Origin: Mycolicibacterium peregrinum
GTDB lineage: Bacteria; Actinomycetota; Actinomycetes; Mycobacteriales; Mycobacteriaceae
DNA length: 64,000 nucleotides
Direction of reading: 5' to 3'
NCBI RefSeq assembly: GCF_002102345.1
Contig: NZ_LQPP01000031.1
Coordinates: 1-64,000 of the forward strand
A model generated the notes under the pieces. It saw only the letters and a list, made by a program, of their open reading frames with translations, did no database searches and was not told the DNA's origin. This document shows positions 50,342 through 58,768 of this stretch, piece after piece. The stretch's first letter is position 1, and each line of letters opens with the position of its first letter. The position numbers and the translations under genes are program-made.

Positions 50342-50793
50342 ACACCGGCACGCAACCACAGGATCGGTCCGCGGGGTCTGCTGCAACACCGTCGGGGACC
50401 ACCGGCACCCTTGACTGGTTCGTGTCCAACTTCGTCCGTGACGTGCCTGGCGTGTCACATGCGATCCTGGTGTCGGCCGACGGGCTGTTGATGGCCTCGA
50501 ACTCGCACCTTCCGGCTGACCGTGCCGAGCAATTGGCCGCCGTGACATCGGGTTTGGCGAGCCTGTCGAACGGTGCCGCCCGGCTGTTCGAGGCCGGCAA
50601 CGTGCGCCAGTCGATCGTGGAGATGGACGACGGCTTCCTGCTGCTGATGGGCGTGGGCAACGGCTCATACCTCGCCACCCTGGCGTCGACCTCGTGCGAC
50701 ATCGGCCAGGTCGGCTACGAGATGGCCCTGCTCGTCGACCGGGTCGGCAAGACCGTGGAGGCGACCCCGCGCGCCAGCCATGGAGCTCGATGA
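50338..50793 (+). CDS. roadblock/LC7-domain protein (CvnB-like)
   Basis: A 151-residue roadblock/LC7 protein. The LDWFVSNFVRDVPGVSHAILVSADGLLMASNSHLP region is followed by AEQLAAVTSGLASLSNGAARLFEAG and YLATLASTSCDIGQVGYEMALLVDRVG. Such proteins act as GTPase-activating or scaffold partners for the small GTPase of the cassette. The ATG overlaps the kinase stop as ATGA. Confidence 0.95.
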   Translation: MNTGTQPQDRSAGSAATPSGTTGTLDWFVSNFVRDVPGVSHAILVSADGLLMASNSHLPADRAEQLAAVTSGLASLSNGAARLFEAGNVRQSIVEMDDGFLLLMGVGNGSYLATLASTSCDIGQVGYEMALLVDRVGKTVEATPRASHGAR

Positions 50794-51167
50794 CGCTCAG
50801 CATGGACAGACCCGAGCAGAAGCAGACCGCCAGCCGCGCCAGGCCGTACACCCTCACCGGCGGGCGGACCCGCGCCCGGGTCGAGATCCCCATCGAAGCT
50901 CCGGTGGAGGCCCTGCTGTCCTCCGGTGAACTCGACTGCGCACCAGGCGATATCCCCGCCGTCATCGTCCAGCTGTGCAGCAGCCGACCGTCGATCGCCG
51001 AGATCTCGGCTCACGCCGGTCTGCCGATCGGAGTGGCCCGGGTACTGGTGAGCGACCTGGTGGACAGCGGCCACCTCCGAGTTCACGCCACCCTGACCGA
51101 CCGCTCGACCGTTGCAGAACGGCGCCTACTGATCGAAAGGACCCTTAGTGGCTTACGCGCACTCTGA
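50790..51167 (+). CDS. DUF742 protein (CvnC-like)
   Basis: A 125-residue DUF742 protein. It contains RARPYTLTGGRTRARVEIPIEA and a winged-helix-like C-terminus (SIAEISAHAGLPIGVARVLVSDLVDSGHLRVH). It is always found between the roadblock and GTPase genes of conservons. The ATG overlaps the upstream stop as ATGA, and the next gene overlaps by 20 bp. It probably bridges the sensor and the GTPase. Confidence 0.93.
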   Translation: MTLSMDRPEQKQTASRARPYTLTGGRTRARVEIPIEAPVEALLSSGELDCAPGDIPAVIVQLCSSRPSIAEISAHAGLPIGVARVLVSDLVDSGHLRVHATLTDRSTVAERRLLIERTLSGLRAL

Positions 51168-51732
51168 CTCCGGCTCCACGGTGTCTTCGACGAAGATCGT
51201 GATTGCCGGCGGCTTCGGCGTCGGCAAGACCACGTTCGTCGGCGCCGTGTCGGAGATCGTGCCGTTGCGCACCGAGGCCCTCGTCACGAACGCCTCACAG
51301 GGACACGACGACCTGGAAGCGATTCCCGGCAAGGAAACCACCACGGTTGCGATGGATTTCGGCCGGATCACCATCGCAGACGACCTCGTGCTCTACCTCT
51401 TCGGTACCCCGGGGCAACGGCGGTTCTGGTTCATGTGGGACGACCTGGTCCACGGCGCGATCGGCGCCGTGGTGCTCGTCGACACCCGCAGGCTCGAGGA
51501 CAGCTTCGCCGCCGTCGACTTCTTCGAGGCCCGCAGCCTGCCGTTCCTGATCGCCGTCAACGAGTTCGACGATTCCCCGACTCACAGCATCGAAGAGCTG
51601 CGTGAGGCGATGTCCGTGTCGCCGAACGTACCGATCATCACTGTCGATGCCCGGCAGCGCGACTCGGCGAGGGACGCGTTGATCGCCATCACCTCGTTCG
51701 CGCTGGAACGCCTTCCGTCGTCAGCTTTCTAG
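51148..51732 (+). CDS. conservon small GTPase (CvnD-like)
   Basis: A 194-residue Ras-like GTPase with P-loop GGFGVGKTT (about 21), switch I region TTTVAMDFG, G3 LFGTPGQRRF (about 85) and G4-like NEFDD (about 138) in place of NKxD. GTP binding and hydrolysis would switch a downstream target. The GTG has GAAAGGA upstream. In M. tuberculosis and M. smegmatis the matching cassette is followed by the pentapeptide-repeat gene mfpA. Here an MHYT sensor gene follows instead. Confidence 0.94.
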   Translation: MAYAHSDSGSTVSSTKIVIAGGFGVGKTTFVGAVSEIVPLRTEALVTNASQGHDDLEAIPGKETTTVAMDFGRITIADDLVLYLFGTPGQRRFWFMWDDLVHGAIGAVVLVDTRRLEDSFAAVDFFEARSLPFLIAVNEFDDSPTHSIEELREAMSVSPNVPIITVDARQRDSARDALIAITSFALERLPSSAF

Positions 51733-51774
51733 ATCCACCGTCCGCCAGTCTCACAGTCTCGAGGAAACCACGTC

Positions 51775-52560
51775 ATGAACCACCAAGTACATCACTTCGA
51801 CATGGGCCTCTGGCTGCTGTTCCTGGCGTACATCGTCTCGGTGACCGGTTCGGTCGTCGGCCTCGCCTGCACCCGCTGCAGTGCCAGGGCAACCAGCGGA
51901 CGGGACCGCCTCCGCTGGCTGCTCATGGCCTCGATCGCCATTGGCGGAGTGGGCATCTGGCTCATGCACTTCATCGCGATGCTCGGCTTCGCGATCCCCA
52001 ACAGCTCGGTCCGCTACCACCTCGGCTGGACGATCGCCTCGGCCGCGATCGCGATCGCGGCGGTCTTCGTCGGGCTGATCACCATCGGCCGCGAATTCGA
52101 TCTGCGGCGTCTGCTCGCCGGCGGCGTGATCACCGGCCTGGCGGTCGCGGTGATGCACTACACCGGCATGTGGGCGGTACAGATGCAGGGCACCATGACC
52201 TACGACACCACCCTTGTCGTCCTCTCCTTCGTGATCGCCGTCGTCGCCGCCACCGCAGCGCTGTGGTTCACCCTGGTCCTGAAATCACGCGGTCTGCGAT
52301 TCGTGGCCGGCCTGGTGATGGGCGTCGCCGTGGTCGGCATGCACTACACCGGCATGGCCGCGGTCCGGGTGAATGTCGATCACATGATGCCGGTTCCCGC
52401 TGGGCCCGAAGTGTTCTCGTTCCTGTTCCCGGTCTTCGTGATCGGCCTGCTCGCACTCGGCGTGCCGATCACCGCGGTCATGCTGGCGCCGGATCCCAAC
52501 GCCGAGAACGCTGAATCCGAGTCACGACCCGTAGCAGCGACGGCCGGTCGGCACCGGTAA
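51775..52560 (+). CDS. MHYT-domain membrane sensor
   Basis: A 261-residue protein with seven predicted transmembrane helices. It has two clear MHYT repeats (MHYTGMWAVQMQG and MHYTGMAAVRVNV) and a third, related LMHFIAMLGF. The His/Met/Tyr sets are thought to bind copper and sense diatomic gases. There is no GGDEF, EAL or kinase output domain, so the signal would have to pass to a partner. It follows the conservon GTPase gene by 42 bp, which suggests cotranscription. A perfect palindrome follows the gene. Confidence 0.9.
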   Translation: MNHQVHHFDMGLWLLFLAYIVSVTGSVVGLACTRCSARATSGRDRLRWLLMASIAIGGVGIWLMHFIAMLGFAIPNSSVRYHLGWTIASAAIAIAAVFVGLITIGREFDLRRLLAGGVITGLAVAVMHYTGMWAVQMQGTMTYDTTLVVLSFVIAVVAATAALWFTLVLKSRGLRFVAGLVMGVAVVGMHYTGMAAVRVNVDHMMPVPAGPEVFSFLFPVFVIGLLALGVPITAVMLAPDPNAENAESESRPVAATAGRHR

Positions 52561-52599
52561 GCCCCAGCCCGTAGGCGCAACACGCCGCCACCCGGCCCC

Positions 52600-52626
52600 A
52601 AAAACTGTCAGAATCTGACAGTTTTT
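52600..52626. terminator. perfect palindrome after the MHYT gene, probable terminator
   Basis: Arms AAAAACTGTCAGA and TCTGACAGTTTTT pair perfectly around one base, with a T run. It fits a terminator for the conservon-MHYT transcript. It ends only 25 bp before the next start codon, so it might also serve as an operator. Confidence 0.75.
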
Positions 52627-52651
52627 GTCCGCAGCGAGGCTCCGCAATGCC

Positions 52652-54196
52652 ATGATGCGGTCGATGCTGGACAACCTCCTTCGCGCGGTATGCGTCGCGC
52701 TTCTCGTGGCCATCGCAGGACTGGGGCCGTCCGCTGTGGCCCACGCCGGACTTCCGCCGGGATACGACACGCGATTCGACATCTGGCCGACCGCGGTCGA
52801 CAAGGCGCAATGCCGACCGGGCGACCGGGTCGAGACCGGATTGCAGGGCGAGGTGCCGGTCGCAGACCGCGAGTCGCACCGCAGCGCACAGGGCTACAAC
52901 TGCAACATCGACCTGGTAGGTCAGCACCAGGGCACCGGCGCCGGCATCACGAGTACGTCCTACAAGGACTGCACCTACGTCGGGTCCACCTGGCCCTATA
53001 CCAACGGCGTGCAGGTGATCGACGCGTCCGATCCTGCCCACCCGGTCCAGGCCGATCTGCTCACCGAACCAGCGATGGTCGGCGGAACCTGGGAGTCCCT
53101 GAAGGTACACGCGGGCCGGGGGTTGCTGGTCGGAACCGGAGTGCCCCTGTTGTTCGGGGGCGGCTACATCTCCATCTACGACATCTCACAGGATTGTCGG
53201 CATCCCCGGTTACTCAACGAGGGCGCCGGTTCCCTTCCCGGCGTACGGATCCCGATGCTGACCCACGAGGGCAACTTCTCGCCCGACGGCAACACCTACT
53301 GGGCCGGGGGCATCATCTGGAACAGCGCGGTGGACATCACCGATCCGACTGCTCCGCACGTGGTGTGGAGCGCGCCGGTCGGCTGGGCCTCGCACGGCAT
53401 GGGCTTCGCACCGGACGGCCGGACCATGTACATGTCGCAGTTCAGCGGATTGACGGTGCTCGACACCTCGGCGGTGCAGGACCGGGTGGCACCTGATTTC
53501 ACCATGCACCAACTGCTTCCGGCTCACAGCCATAAAGCCTGGGTGGACGGGCAGGAGGCCCAGCACAGCGTCTACGTCACCTACCGAGGCGTACCGCACA
53601 TCTTCACCATCGACGAACTCGGTTCCGGGGGCGTCAAACTGTTCGACGTCTCCGACCCCACCGACCTCAAGCTCCGCAACATCATCAAGCTCGAGATCAA
53701 TCTGCCCGAACACATGGACAACTGGACGAGCAGCGGTGGATTCAACGGGGTGTTCGCCTACGACTCGCACTACTGTTCGGTGGACCGGCAAGACGATCCG
53801 ACGGCTCTGGCCTGTGGATGGATCCAGTCCGGTATCCGGGTGTTCGACGTCCGAAACCCCGAGCACATCACGGAACTCGCCTACTTCAACCCACCGGCAC
53901 AGTCTGACAAGAAGTACGAAGACCTACCCAATTCCATTCACGTCTACAACCTTTCGGTTCTCGCAACCCCACCGCTCACCGGAATATTCGGGGTGGGACG
54001 GGCCGCCCTCGACGGGAAGATCCAGCTTTCCGACATCGTGCTGGGCAACCGGCCGGGCTGGGGCCAGCCTGCCGATTTCTCCGCAGACTGGTGCATGTCA
54101 CCGCCGGAGTTCCGCGGAAACCTGCTCTACGTCACGTGTTCGGACAACGGGTTCATGACCCTGAAGCTGGACCCCACCGTTTACCCGCCGCGATGA
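52652..54196 (+). CDS. secreted LVIVD-repeat beta-propeller protein
   Basis: About 514 residues. A Sec signal peptide (LLRAVCVALLVAIAGLGPSAVAHA) is followed by blades of LVIVD type: NGVQVIDASDPAHPVQ, GYISIYDISQDCRHP, NSAVDITDPTAPHVV, SGLTVLDTSAVQ, GGVKLFDVSDPTDLK and SGIRVFDVRNPEHIT, giving a six-bladed propeller. It ends with DWCMSPPEFRGNLLYVTCSDNGFMTLKL. The function of such propellers is poorly known. The DUF305 gene overlaps its stop as ATGA. ATG 52652 is chosen; 52655 is equivalent. Confidence 0.88.
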   Translation: MMRSMLDNLLRAVCVALLVAIAGLGPSAVAHAGLPPGYDTRFDIWPTAVDKAQCRPGDRVETGLQGEVPVADRESHRSAQGYNCNIDLVGQHQGTGAGITSTSYKDCTYVGSTWPYTNGVQVIDASDPAHPVQADLLTEPAMVGGTWESLKVHAGRGLLVGTGVPLLFGGGYISIYDISQDCRHPRLLNEGAGSLPGVRIPMLTHEGNFSPDGNTYWAGGIIWNSAVDITDPTAPHVVWSAPVGWASHGMGFAPDGRTMYMSQFSGLTVLDTSAVQDRVAPDFTMHQLLPAHSHKAWVDGQEAQHSVYVTYRGVPHIFTIDELGSGGVKLFDVSDPTDLKLRNIIKLEINLPEHMDNWTSSGGFNGVFAYDSHYCSVDRQDDPTALACGWIQSGIRVFDVRNPEHITELAYFNPPAQSDKKYEDLPNSIHVYNLSVLATPPLTGIFGVGRAALDGKIQLSDIVLGNRPGWGQPADFSADWCMSPPEFRGNLLYVTCSDNGFMTLKLDPTVYPPR

Positions 54197-54825
54197 GCGC
54201 CTCCATACCCGCCCGAATATTCGGCGCCACCGTCGTCATCGCCGCGGCCGCGTTCCTCGGCGCGTTCGTCGAATCCCACCGGCACGACAGCCCACCGCCA
54301 TTGATGTCGGAAGCCGACGTGACCTTCGCGCAGATGATGATGACCCACCATCAGCAGGCGATCACGATCTGCGACCTGCTCAGCGCGGACGCCGTACCCG
54401 AAATTCGCACGCTCGCAGACCAGATCAGACTTCAGCAGCAGGCAGAGGTCGGCACCATGATCGGGTGGTTGCAGCTGGCGGATCAGCCACTCAACCCCAC
54501 GGCGCCCACACAGGACACCGGACACGGCATGTCCCATCACCACGACACCGGACAGCCCACCGGTATGCAGATGGGGATGGCGTCCCCCGATGAATTGGCG
54601 CGCCTTCAGCGTGCCACCGGCCGCGCCGGCGAAGCCTTGTTTCTCCAGTTGATGACCCGCCACCACCAGGGCGGCGCCGAGATGGCCTTCGACGAGACCC
54701 GCAGTGGCTCCAACGAGACGATCCGGCGAACTGCTCTGGCCATGGTCACCGAGCAGACGCAGGAGATCCAGGTCATGGAACACCTGATGAAGTCGCGGGC
54801 CGCCACACCCCTGCCGTATCCGTGA
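54193..54825 (+). CDS. exported DUF305 protein
   Basis: A 210-residue protein with an N-terminal membrane anchor or signal (IFGATVVIAAAAFLGAFV). Two DUF305 (ferritin-like helical) halves have FAQMMMTHHQQAITICDLL (about 47-65) and FLQLMTRHHQGGAEMAF (about 156-172). A Met/His-rich link (GHGMSHHHDT, MQMGM) lies between. The His and Met clusters suggest copper or another metal. It is translationally coupled to the LVIVD propeller gene, which implies a joint envelope role. The function is not established. Confidence 0.9.
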   Translation: MSASIPARIFGATVVIAAAAFLGAFVESHRHDSPPPLMSEADVTFAQMMMTHHQQAITICDLLSADAVPEIRTLADQIRLQQQAEVGTMIGWLQLADQPLNPTAPTQDTGHGMSHHHDTGQPTGMQMGMASPDELARLQRATGRAGEALFLQLMTRHHQGGAEMAFDETRSGSNETIRRTALAMVTEQTQEIQVMEHLMKSRAATPLPYP

Positions 54826-54834
54826 GGCGGAACG

Positions 54835-55293
54835 CTAACCCCAGTAGGAGAAGTTGCAGACGGGGTTCACCTCGGTCTTGAAGGACACCAGTTTGTCGCC
54901 GTCCATCGTGATCGTGCAAGTGAGCGTGGCACTTCCGCCGTCGGCGGCGACCTCTGACTCCACCTCTTCATAAACGGAGTACTGCTTTTCCCACGGCAGC
55001 GTGACGTTCGATTCGGTTTGCTCGGCACCGCCGTTGATCCGGTAACGGATCGTCACCGGGGCCGATGCACCGAGGACCTTCATGACCGCCGTACCGACCG
55101 GCGCCCCGGTCGGCTCGGCCGCCTTGGGCGACTCGGTCGTCGTGCGAGCCGGCTCCGTCGAGGCGCTATCAGACGCCGCAGCGCTGGTGGTTTTCGCCAC
55201 CGGGGTTCCTGCGGTCGTCGTGCATCCCGCGGCCACCGCCGCGACCGACACGACACTGATGGTTACCGCGGCGAGACCTCTGAGCGGACGCAT
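54835..55293 (-). CDS. MmpS-like lipoprotein
   Basis: A 152-residue lipoprotein. The signal ends in VAAGC, followed by a Thr/Ser/Ala-rich linker. The C-terminal beta-sandwich carries AVMKVLGASAPVTIRYRI, VTLPWEKQYSVYEEVESEV and LTCTITMDGDKLV...CNFSYWG. This is the pattern of the MmpS accessory domain that works with MmpL transporters, but here it is lipid-anchored and has no mmpL partner next to it. Two conserved Cys could form a disulphide. It is convergent with the DUF305 gene. Confidence 0.78.
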   Translation of the reverse strand: MRPLRGLAAVTISVVSVAAVAAGCTTTAGTPVAKTTSAAASDSASTEPARTTTESPKAAEPTGAPVGTAVMKVLGASAPVTIRYRINGGAEQTESNVTLPWEKQYSVYEEVESEVAADGGSATLTCTITMDGDKLVSFKTEVNPVCNFSYWG

Positions 55294-55378
55294 ACCTGAG
55301 ATTACGACGCCGGGGTGGGCCCGGATCGCTTATCGCGACAAGTGATTGCCAACCGAGCCCGATTCCCCACTCAGTCGG

Positions 55379-55864
55379 TCAGGACGCGATCAGCTCATCG
55401 ATCTGGTTGATCGCCGACGAAGCGCCCTCGACCACACCCATGTCCAGGACCTGCTGAAGCGCTTCGGCCGTCTCGTAGGTGCTCGTGTAGACAGCCCGGG
55501 TCCCGCCATTGTGCTCGGCAAAGGTGTAGACGTTCTTGGAGACCGGCATCTCAGGGTTCGGGTTGAAGTCCTGGTCGGCGAAGCCGTCGTCGAAAGAGAA
55601 ACTCGTCGGCTCGTCGACGGCGGTGATCTCCCAGTACCCCGCATGCTTGTCGCCCTCCGGACCGGTCATGAAATAGGTGACGCGCCCGCCGGGTGTGAGG
55701 CTGTGGTCGACCACTGTGGCCGGGTAGGTCGGCGGGCCCCACACCTTTTCCAGCTGACGCGGGTCGGCGTACACCTGCCAGATGCGCTGCACCGGCGCCG
55801 CGAAGTCGGCCGTGATGGTCAGTGTCAGTTTGTCGAGGTCGTGTTGGACGTCGGTCACGGGCAT
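55379..55864 (-). CDS. SRPBCC/AHSA1-domain protein
   Basis: A 161-residue START-like protein. It has LTITADFAAPVQRIWQVYADPRQLEKVWGPPTYPATV, GRVTYFMTGPEGDKHAGYWEITAVDEPTSFSFDDGF and a final helix (ALQQVLDMGVVEGASSAINQID). It is a typical AHSA1-type partner encoded beside ArsR regulators in actinobacteria. Its start follows the regulator stop by 3 bp. Ligand unknown. Confidence 0.92.
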   Translation of the reverse strand: MPVTDVQHDLDKLTLTITADFAAPVQRIWQVYADPRQLEKVWGPPTYPATVVDHSLTPGGRVTYFMTGPEGDKHAGYWEITAVDEPTSFSFDDGFADQDFNPNPEMPVSKNVYTFAEHNGGTRAVYTSTYETAEALQQVLDMGVVEGASSAINQIDELIAS

Positions 55865-55867
55865 TGG

Positions 55868-56206
55868 TCAGTCCTCCTTGGGATCGGATGCGATCAGTTC
55901 ATCGATGCGTGCGATGCGGCCGCGCCAAACCTGTTCCAGCTCAGTCAACATGGACGCCACCGACCGCACTGCCTCCACGTCACCGCTGGCCAGCTGCTCA
56001 CGACCGTTGCGTCGCTTGGTGATCAGCCCGGCCTTCTCCAGCACGGCGACGTGCTTCTGCACTGCCGCGAAGCTCATGTCGTACTTCGCCGCAAGCACCG
56101 AGACCGAGTGCTCCCCCGCCAGGACCCGGCGCATGATGTCCCGCCTGGTCCGATCGGCGAGCGCGTGGAACAGGGCGTCCGCCCGGTCCTCGTCACTCTC
56201 GGTCAC
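55868..56206 (-). CDS. ArsR-type winged-helix regulator
   Basis: A 112-residue ArsR-family regulator with RADALFHALADRTRRDIMRRVLAGEHSVSVLAAKYDMS and the recognition helix FAAVQKHVAVLEKAGLI, followed by TKRRNGREQ as the wing. No CxC metal site is seen, so it is of the ligand- or partner-responsive class paired with AHSA1 proteins. The GTG start lies 9 bp from a perfect palindromic operator. Autoregulation of the two-gene operon is likely. Confidence 0.92.
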   Translation of the reverse strand: MTESDEDRADALFHALADRTRRDIMRRVLAGEHSVSVLAAKYDMSFAAVQKHVAVLEKAGLITKRRNGREQLASGDVEAVRSVASMLTELEQVWRGRIARIDELIASDPKED

Positions 56207-56215
56207 CTCTCAAAT

Positions 56216-56235
56216 ATACAACCGATTGGTTGTAT
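56216..56235. promoter_or_regulatory. ArsR operator
   Basis: ATACAACCGATTGGTTGTAT has perfect 8-bp arms with a 4-bp spacer, just upstream of the ArsR-type gene. It is the likely autoregulatory site. Confidence 0.8.
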
Positions 56236-56376
56236 GTTGTCAAGCGGTTCGTTCTGAATTCGTGACTGGCATCACACGTTGTCATATATATTGACCCGGC
56301 ATGTGTTCGCGGCGGCCGGCATTCCGTCACCGGCGGATGCGAACAAGGTCGGGGAATGTCAAGGGGGACATCGATA

Positions 56377-58221
56377 ATGGCGCACGGTTCACGCTGCCCG
56401 AAAACCGCCAAACGCCTACCGCTGCGGTATGGCCTGTCCGTCATAGCCGTCGGTATCGGTGTCGGGATCGCAGGCACCAGCGGACACACCGTCGCGTGGG
56501 CGGACCCCGGCGCCGCTGGGTCATCCGACTCATCGGGCCAGTCGTCGAACCACTCGAATACGGGAACCGGCCACGGCCCCAAGAAACCGGCCGACCGACA
56601 CGGTAGCCGGCCGGGCAAGACATCGCCGTCCTCGCCGAAGTCCTCGACCTCCGGCACCACGTCCCCGGCGTCGTCCTCGCCCGACGATGACGACGACACA
56701 TCCGCCGTACGGTCCCCCACCACTCCGAAGACGAATTCGCCGGCGCCGCAGCAGGAGTCGATTGCCGAATTCGTCCGGGGGAAACTACGCGACATCAGGC
56801 CCGCCGCTCCGGTCCGGCCCGACGGCACGCGACCGGCCAAGTCCGACTTCTCGCCACGATCCACCCCGAAACGCCTGGCCCCGATCACGTCGGCCGCGCT
56901 GCCGGACGTCACGCCGTCGCGGGCGCAGGCTCCGGCGCCTACTCACGCCCCGGCGATCACGGCCACGCTGCCCGATCTCACCGCGATCGTCCGGACCGCC
57001 CCCGACACCACCGCGAAGACCACCACGCCGGTAGCCAAGGTCGCCGCGGTCACCACGACAACCAAGACCACACCGAAGCCCCCCGAACCGCTGTCGCCGA
57101 TCGCCAAGATCGCCGAGCTTCCCGGTCGCATCGTCAACACGGTGCTTCAGGTACTGGACATCACCGTTTCCGCCAACGGGCCGAAAAGCCCGATCGACCT
57201 CGCACCGATCAACAACGTCCTCTTCGCGGCGTTCCGCGAGATCGAAGGACAGCTGGGGCTGACCAAAACACCTGCCGCGCAACCGGTGCCGCCCACGATG
57301 ACCTATGACGGGCCCACCACCGGCACGACCCCGACCGTGTCGCAGTTCCTCAACGCCGCGACCGCCGCGTACGTGTGGGGCGGCACCCCGGGCGACCTGA
57401 AACCGTTCGTGGTCAACGGCAAGCAGATGCAGTCGACCAACGTGCTGACGGGCATGTCCGGCAAGGCATGGGTGACGCCGGACGGCCAGATCATCATCGC
57501 CTACCAGGGCACGACGGGTGGCACGAACCTGCTGCACAACCCGCTGATCGCGATCTCCCAGGTGATCGCCGATACGCAGGTGATCTTCACCGACACCCCG
57601 CCCCAGGCCTTCCTCGACTCCGTGGCCTTCGAGCAGCAGGTGGAGGCCGCAGCGATCGCGCAGGGCTACCGCAAGGAAGACATCTTTGTCACCGGGCACT
57701 CACTCGGCGGATGGGAAGCGGCGTACGTCGCGCAGCAGACCGGCGTCGGCGGTGTCGGTTTCGAGAGCCCGGGCCTCAACACCACGGTGCCGGGCAACGG
57801 CGCCGACTCCGGGTTCGTGAACGTGCTGACCTACGGCGACACCGCCGCCTATTTCTCCACCGACCTGCCCGGACTGCAGCCGTTCATGCCGGAGTACGTG
57901 CCCGGTGGAGGCAGCAAGCCGCACTACGGAGCGATCGTGATGATCGGCAATCCCGACGCCGCAATCCCGCTGATGAACTCGGCCGCGCTGCTGAGCACCG
58001 GGCCGATCGGCGCCGCGATCTTCGTCGCCGACATTCTGGTGAACTTCCTCCAGTACCACCTGCCCGGCATTCAGGCCTACCACCTTGGCGTCAACCCCGA
58101 CCCCGGCGTGGTGCCGTGGCTGGGCAACGCGTCGGGGCCGGTGAACGCCGACTACGCCGACATGACCATTCCGGAACTGAAGAAGGCGGCGTCGGATGCG
58201 GGGACGCTGATCAGGCCGTGA
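56377..58221 (+). CDS. exported lipase-like protein with long Ser/Thr/Pro linker
   Basis: About 614 residues. The signal peptide (LRYGLSVIAVGIGVGIAGTSG, cut near AWA) is followed by about 190 low-complexity residues rich in Ser, Thr, Pro and Asp. A helical stretch and a C-terminal alpha/beta hydrolase domain of lipase class 3 type follow: IIAYQGTTGG, nucleophile VTGHSLGGWEA (about 445), Asp in LTYGDTAAY and a late His in YHLGVNP. It probably acts on lipids at the cell surface. AAGGGGG precedes ATG 56377. The N-terminal layout resembles PE/PPE-like exported lipases, but no PE or PPE domain is seen. Confidence 0.85.
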   Translation: MAHGSRCPKTAKRLPLRYGLSVIAVGIGVGIAGTSGHTVAWADPGAAGSSDSSGQSSNHSNTGTGHGPKKPADRHGSRPGKTSPSSPKSSTSGTTSPASSSPDDDDDTSAVRSPTTPKTNSPAPQQESIAEFVRGKLRDIRPAAPVRPDGTRPAKSDFSPRSTPKRLAPITSAALPDVTPSRAQAPAPTHAPAITATLPDLTAIVRTAPDTTAKTTTPVAKVAAVTTTTKTTPKPPEPLSPIAKIAELPGRIVNTVLQVLDITVSANGPKSPIDLAPINNVLFAAFREIEGQLGLTKTPAAQPVPPTMTYDGPTTGTTPTVSQFLNAATAAYVWGGTPGDLKPFVVNGKQMQSTNVLTGMSGKAWVTPDGQIIIAYQGTTGGTNLLHNPLIAISQVIADTQVIFTDTPPQAFLDSVAFEQQVEAAAIAQGYRKEDIFVTGHSLGGWEAAYVAQQTGVGGVGFESPGLNTTVPGNGADSGFVNVLTYGDTAAYFSTDLPGLQPFMPEYVPGGGSKPHYGAIVMIGNPDAAIPLMNSAALLSTGPIGAAIFVADILVNFLQYHLPGIQAYHLGVNPDPGVVPWLGNASGPVNADYADMTIPELKKAASDAGTLIRP

Positions 58222-58249
58222 GCGGGCGGTTGATCAAGGCGAGCGCTCA

Positions 58250-58666
58250 TCAAGCAGTGGCGGACTCTCGCTGAATCTGTTCTGCCGCTTCCTGTTTGAT
58301 CTGTTCGAACTGGGCAGCCATCGCCTCGGACAGTGCGGTGGCTCCTGACAGGGGCCGAACCATCACCATGAAGTCGTCGATCTTGCCCTCGTCATCGACA
58401 TGCAGGAAGTCGCATCCGGTGATCTTCTTGCCGTCCACCGTCGCCTCGAAGACCAGCGCGTGGTCACGGCCACCGGCATCGGCGATCTCGCGGATGTAGC
58501 GGAAGTCCTCGAACACCCGCATGACACCGCGCAGGATTGCCGCGGTGATCGGCTTGCCCGGATACGGCTTGAACGCCACCGGACTGGTGAACACCACGTT
58601 GTCGGACAGCAATGCCTCGATCGCAGCCTCGTCACGCGCCTCGACTGCCTCCCGGAACGGATGCAT
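58250..58666 (-). CDS. SnoaL-like (NTF2-fold) protein
   Basis: A 138-residue protein with FREAVEARDEAAIEALLSDNVVFTSPV, GVMRVFEDFRYIREI, ALVFEATVDGKKITGCDFLHVDDEGKIDDFMVMVRP and a long C-terminal helix. This is the SnoaL-like NTF2 fold. GGAGG lies upstream of ATG 58666. It is divergent from a PadR regulator, which probably controls it. The activity is unknown. Confidence 0.9.
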   Translation of the reverse strand: MHPFREAVEARDEAAIEALLSDNVVFTSPVAFKPYPGKPITAAILRGVMRVFEDFRYIREIADAGGRDHALVFEATVDGKKITGCDFLHVDDEGKIDDFMVMVRPLSGATALSEAMAAQFEQIKQEAAEQIQRESATA

Positions 58667-58725
58667 ATGACACCTCCTCAACCCATTCATCGACTAGCGG
58701 CGATGGTAGGCACGCCCCATTCCTA

Positions 58726-58743
58726 TAGTCAACATTTTGATTA
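58726..58743. promoter_or_regulatory. candidate PadR operator
   Basis: TAGTCAA-CATT-TTGATTA pairs at six of seven arm positions. It sits between the divergent SnoaL-like and PadR genes, 25 bp from the PadR ATG. Confidence 0.6.
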
Positions 58744-58768
58744 TTCGCATTGCTGCTAGCATCGGCTC

